A DNA stretch of 64,000 nt, from NCBI GenBank assembly GCA_004168015.1, contig SEYW01000006.1, positions 1 to 64,000 on the forward strand. The letters run 5' to 3'. The translations under genes and the position numbers were made by a program. Origin of the DNA: Methylolobus aquaticus (GTDB lineage: Bacteria; Pseudomonadota; Gammaproteobacteria; Methylococcales; Methylococcaceae). Below are positions 63,880-64,000 of this stretch, piece by piece (the first letter of the stretch is position 1; each line of letters begins with the position of its first letter). Below the pieces are notes generated by a model. It was not told where the DNA came from. It made no database searches and saw nothing but the letters and a program-made list of their open reading frames with translations.

Positions 63880-64000
63880 ATGCAGATGTTTCGCACCAAG
63901 ACCAGCACGCCGGACGATTTCGAGGAGAGCGGGCTCCGGCGCTGTCTCAGCGCGACCGACCTGACGCTGCTCGGCATCGGCGCCATCATCGGCACCGGAA
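63880..64000 (+). CDS. APC-family amino acid permease, N-terminal part (cut by window edge)
   Basis: Forty codons are visible from ATG 63880: MQMFRTKTSTPDDFEESGLR, then RCLSATDLTLLGIGAIIGTG. The last part is the first helix of APC-superfamily permeases, with the GAIIGTG substrate-binding break typical of cationic amino acid transporters. AGGAG lies 8 bases upstream. It follows nhaD by 53 bases in the same direction. The substrate cannot be inferred from this fragment. Confidence 0.88.
   Translation, partial: MQMFRTKTSTPDDFEESGLRRCLSATDLTLLGIGAIIGTG

Overview
The window looks like chromosome of a high-GC gammaproteobacterium. The order glyA-nrdR-ribD-ribE-ribB(A)-ribH-nusB-thiL-pgpA is typical of gammaproteobacteria, and the initiator tRNA, Tex, HPF, MsrPQ and NhaD genes fit the same group. 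A Chromatiales/Ectothiorhodospiraceae-like lineage is my guess only. I see no rRNA, CRISPR array, insertion sequence, prophage or plasmid function.

Positions 1 to about 15,540 hold an exopolysaccharide (EPS) cluster, all on the minus strand. In transcription order it runs: priming glycosyl-1-phosphate transferase (WcaJ type), O-antigen ligase/polymerase, two GT4 glycosyltransferases, an outer-membrane beta-barrel protein, a Wza-type export protein, a Wzc/GumC-type copolymerase, a sulfotransferase, a polysaccharide pyruvyl transferase, a flippase, a secreted GH16 glycoside hydrolase and the start of a sugar-nucleotide epimerase cut by the window edge. The content predicts a Wzx/Wzy-type EPS that is probably sulfated and pyruvylated. 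The block from about 0.2 to 13.9 kb is visibly more AT-rich than the epimerase and wcaJ ends that flank it, as if an exchangeable cassette sits between conserved ends.

Positions 15,542-17,007 are a 1.5 kb gene-poor region with two unexplained signals. The first is a set of three short dyads built on CTACGT-GTTTTT-ACGTAG, with a fourth 17-bp identical copy about 120 bp upstream of a hybrid histidine kinase gene at 29.8 kb. The second is a sigma-54-type promoter followed about 115 bp later by a hairpin and a run of eight Ts, which looks like a small RNA gene.

Positions 17-35 kb carry metabolic and stress genes (UbiX, Tex, HPF, a Nudix enzyme, DAHP synthase coupled to a fused ThiS-ThiG, MsrPQ) and signalling genes (a hybrid kinase and a GGDEF/EAL protein). 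Positions 35-45 kb hold an AroE-like dehydrogenase, a CheB-CheR-PAS fusion followed by a multi-PAS hybrid kinase, and a secreted astacin-type metalloprotease.

Positions 45-54 kb contain threonine aldolase, initiator tRNA-Met and the riboflavin/thiamine/NusB/GlyA operon. Positions 54-64 kb contain FmdB, HemJ, a TlpA-like thioredoxin, a Tim44-like protein, an IscA-like protein lacking the usual C-terminal cysteines, the alpha-E/ATP-grasp pair, an aminotransferase, a broken kup gene, nhaD and the start of an APC permease.

The most interesting candidates are the shared dyad element, which may tie EPS expression to the hybrid kinase, and the putative sigma-54-dependent small RNA. All functional statements come from reading motifs by eye. 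No database search was run.
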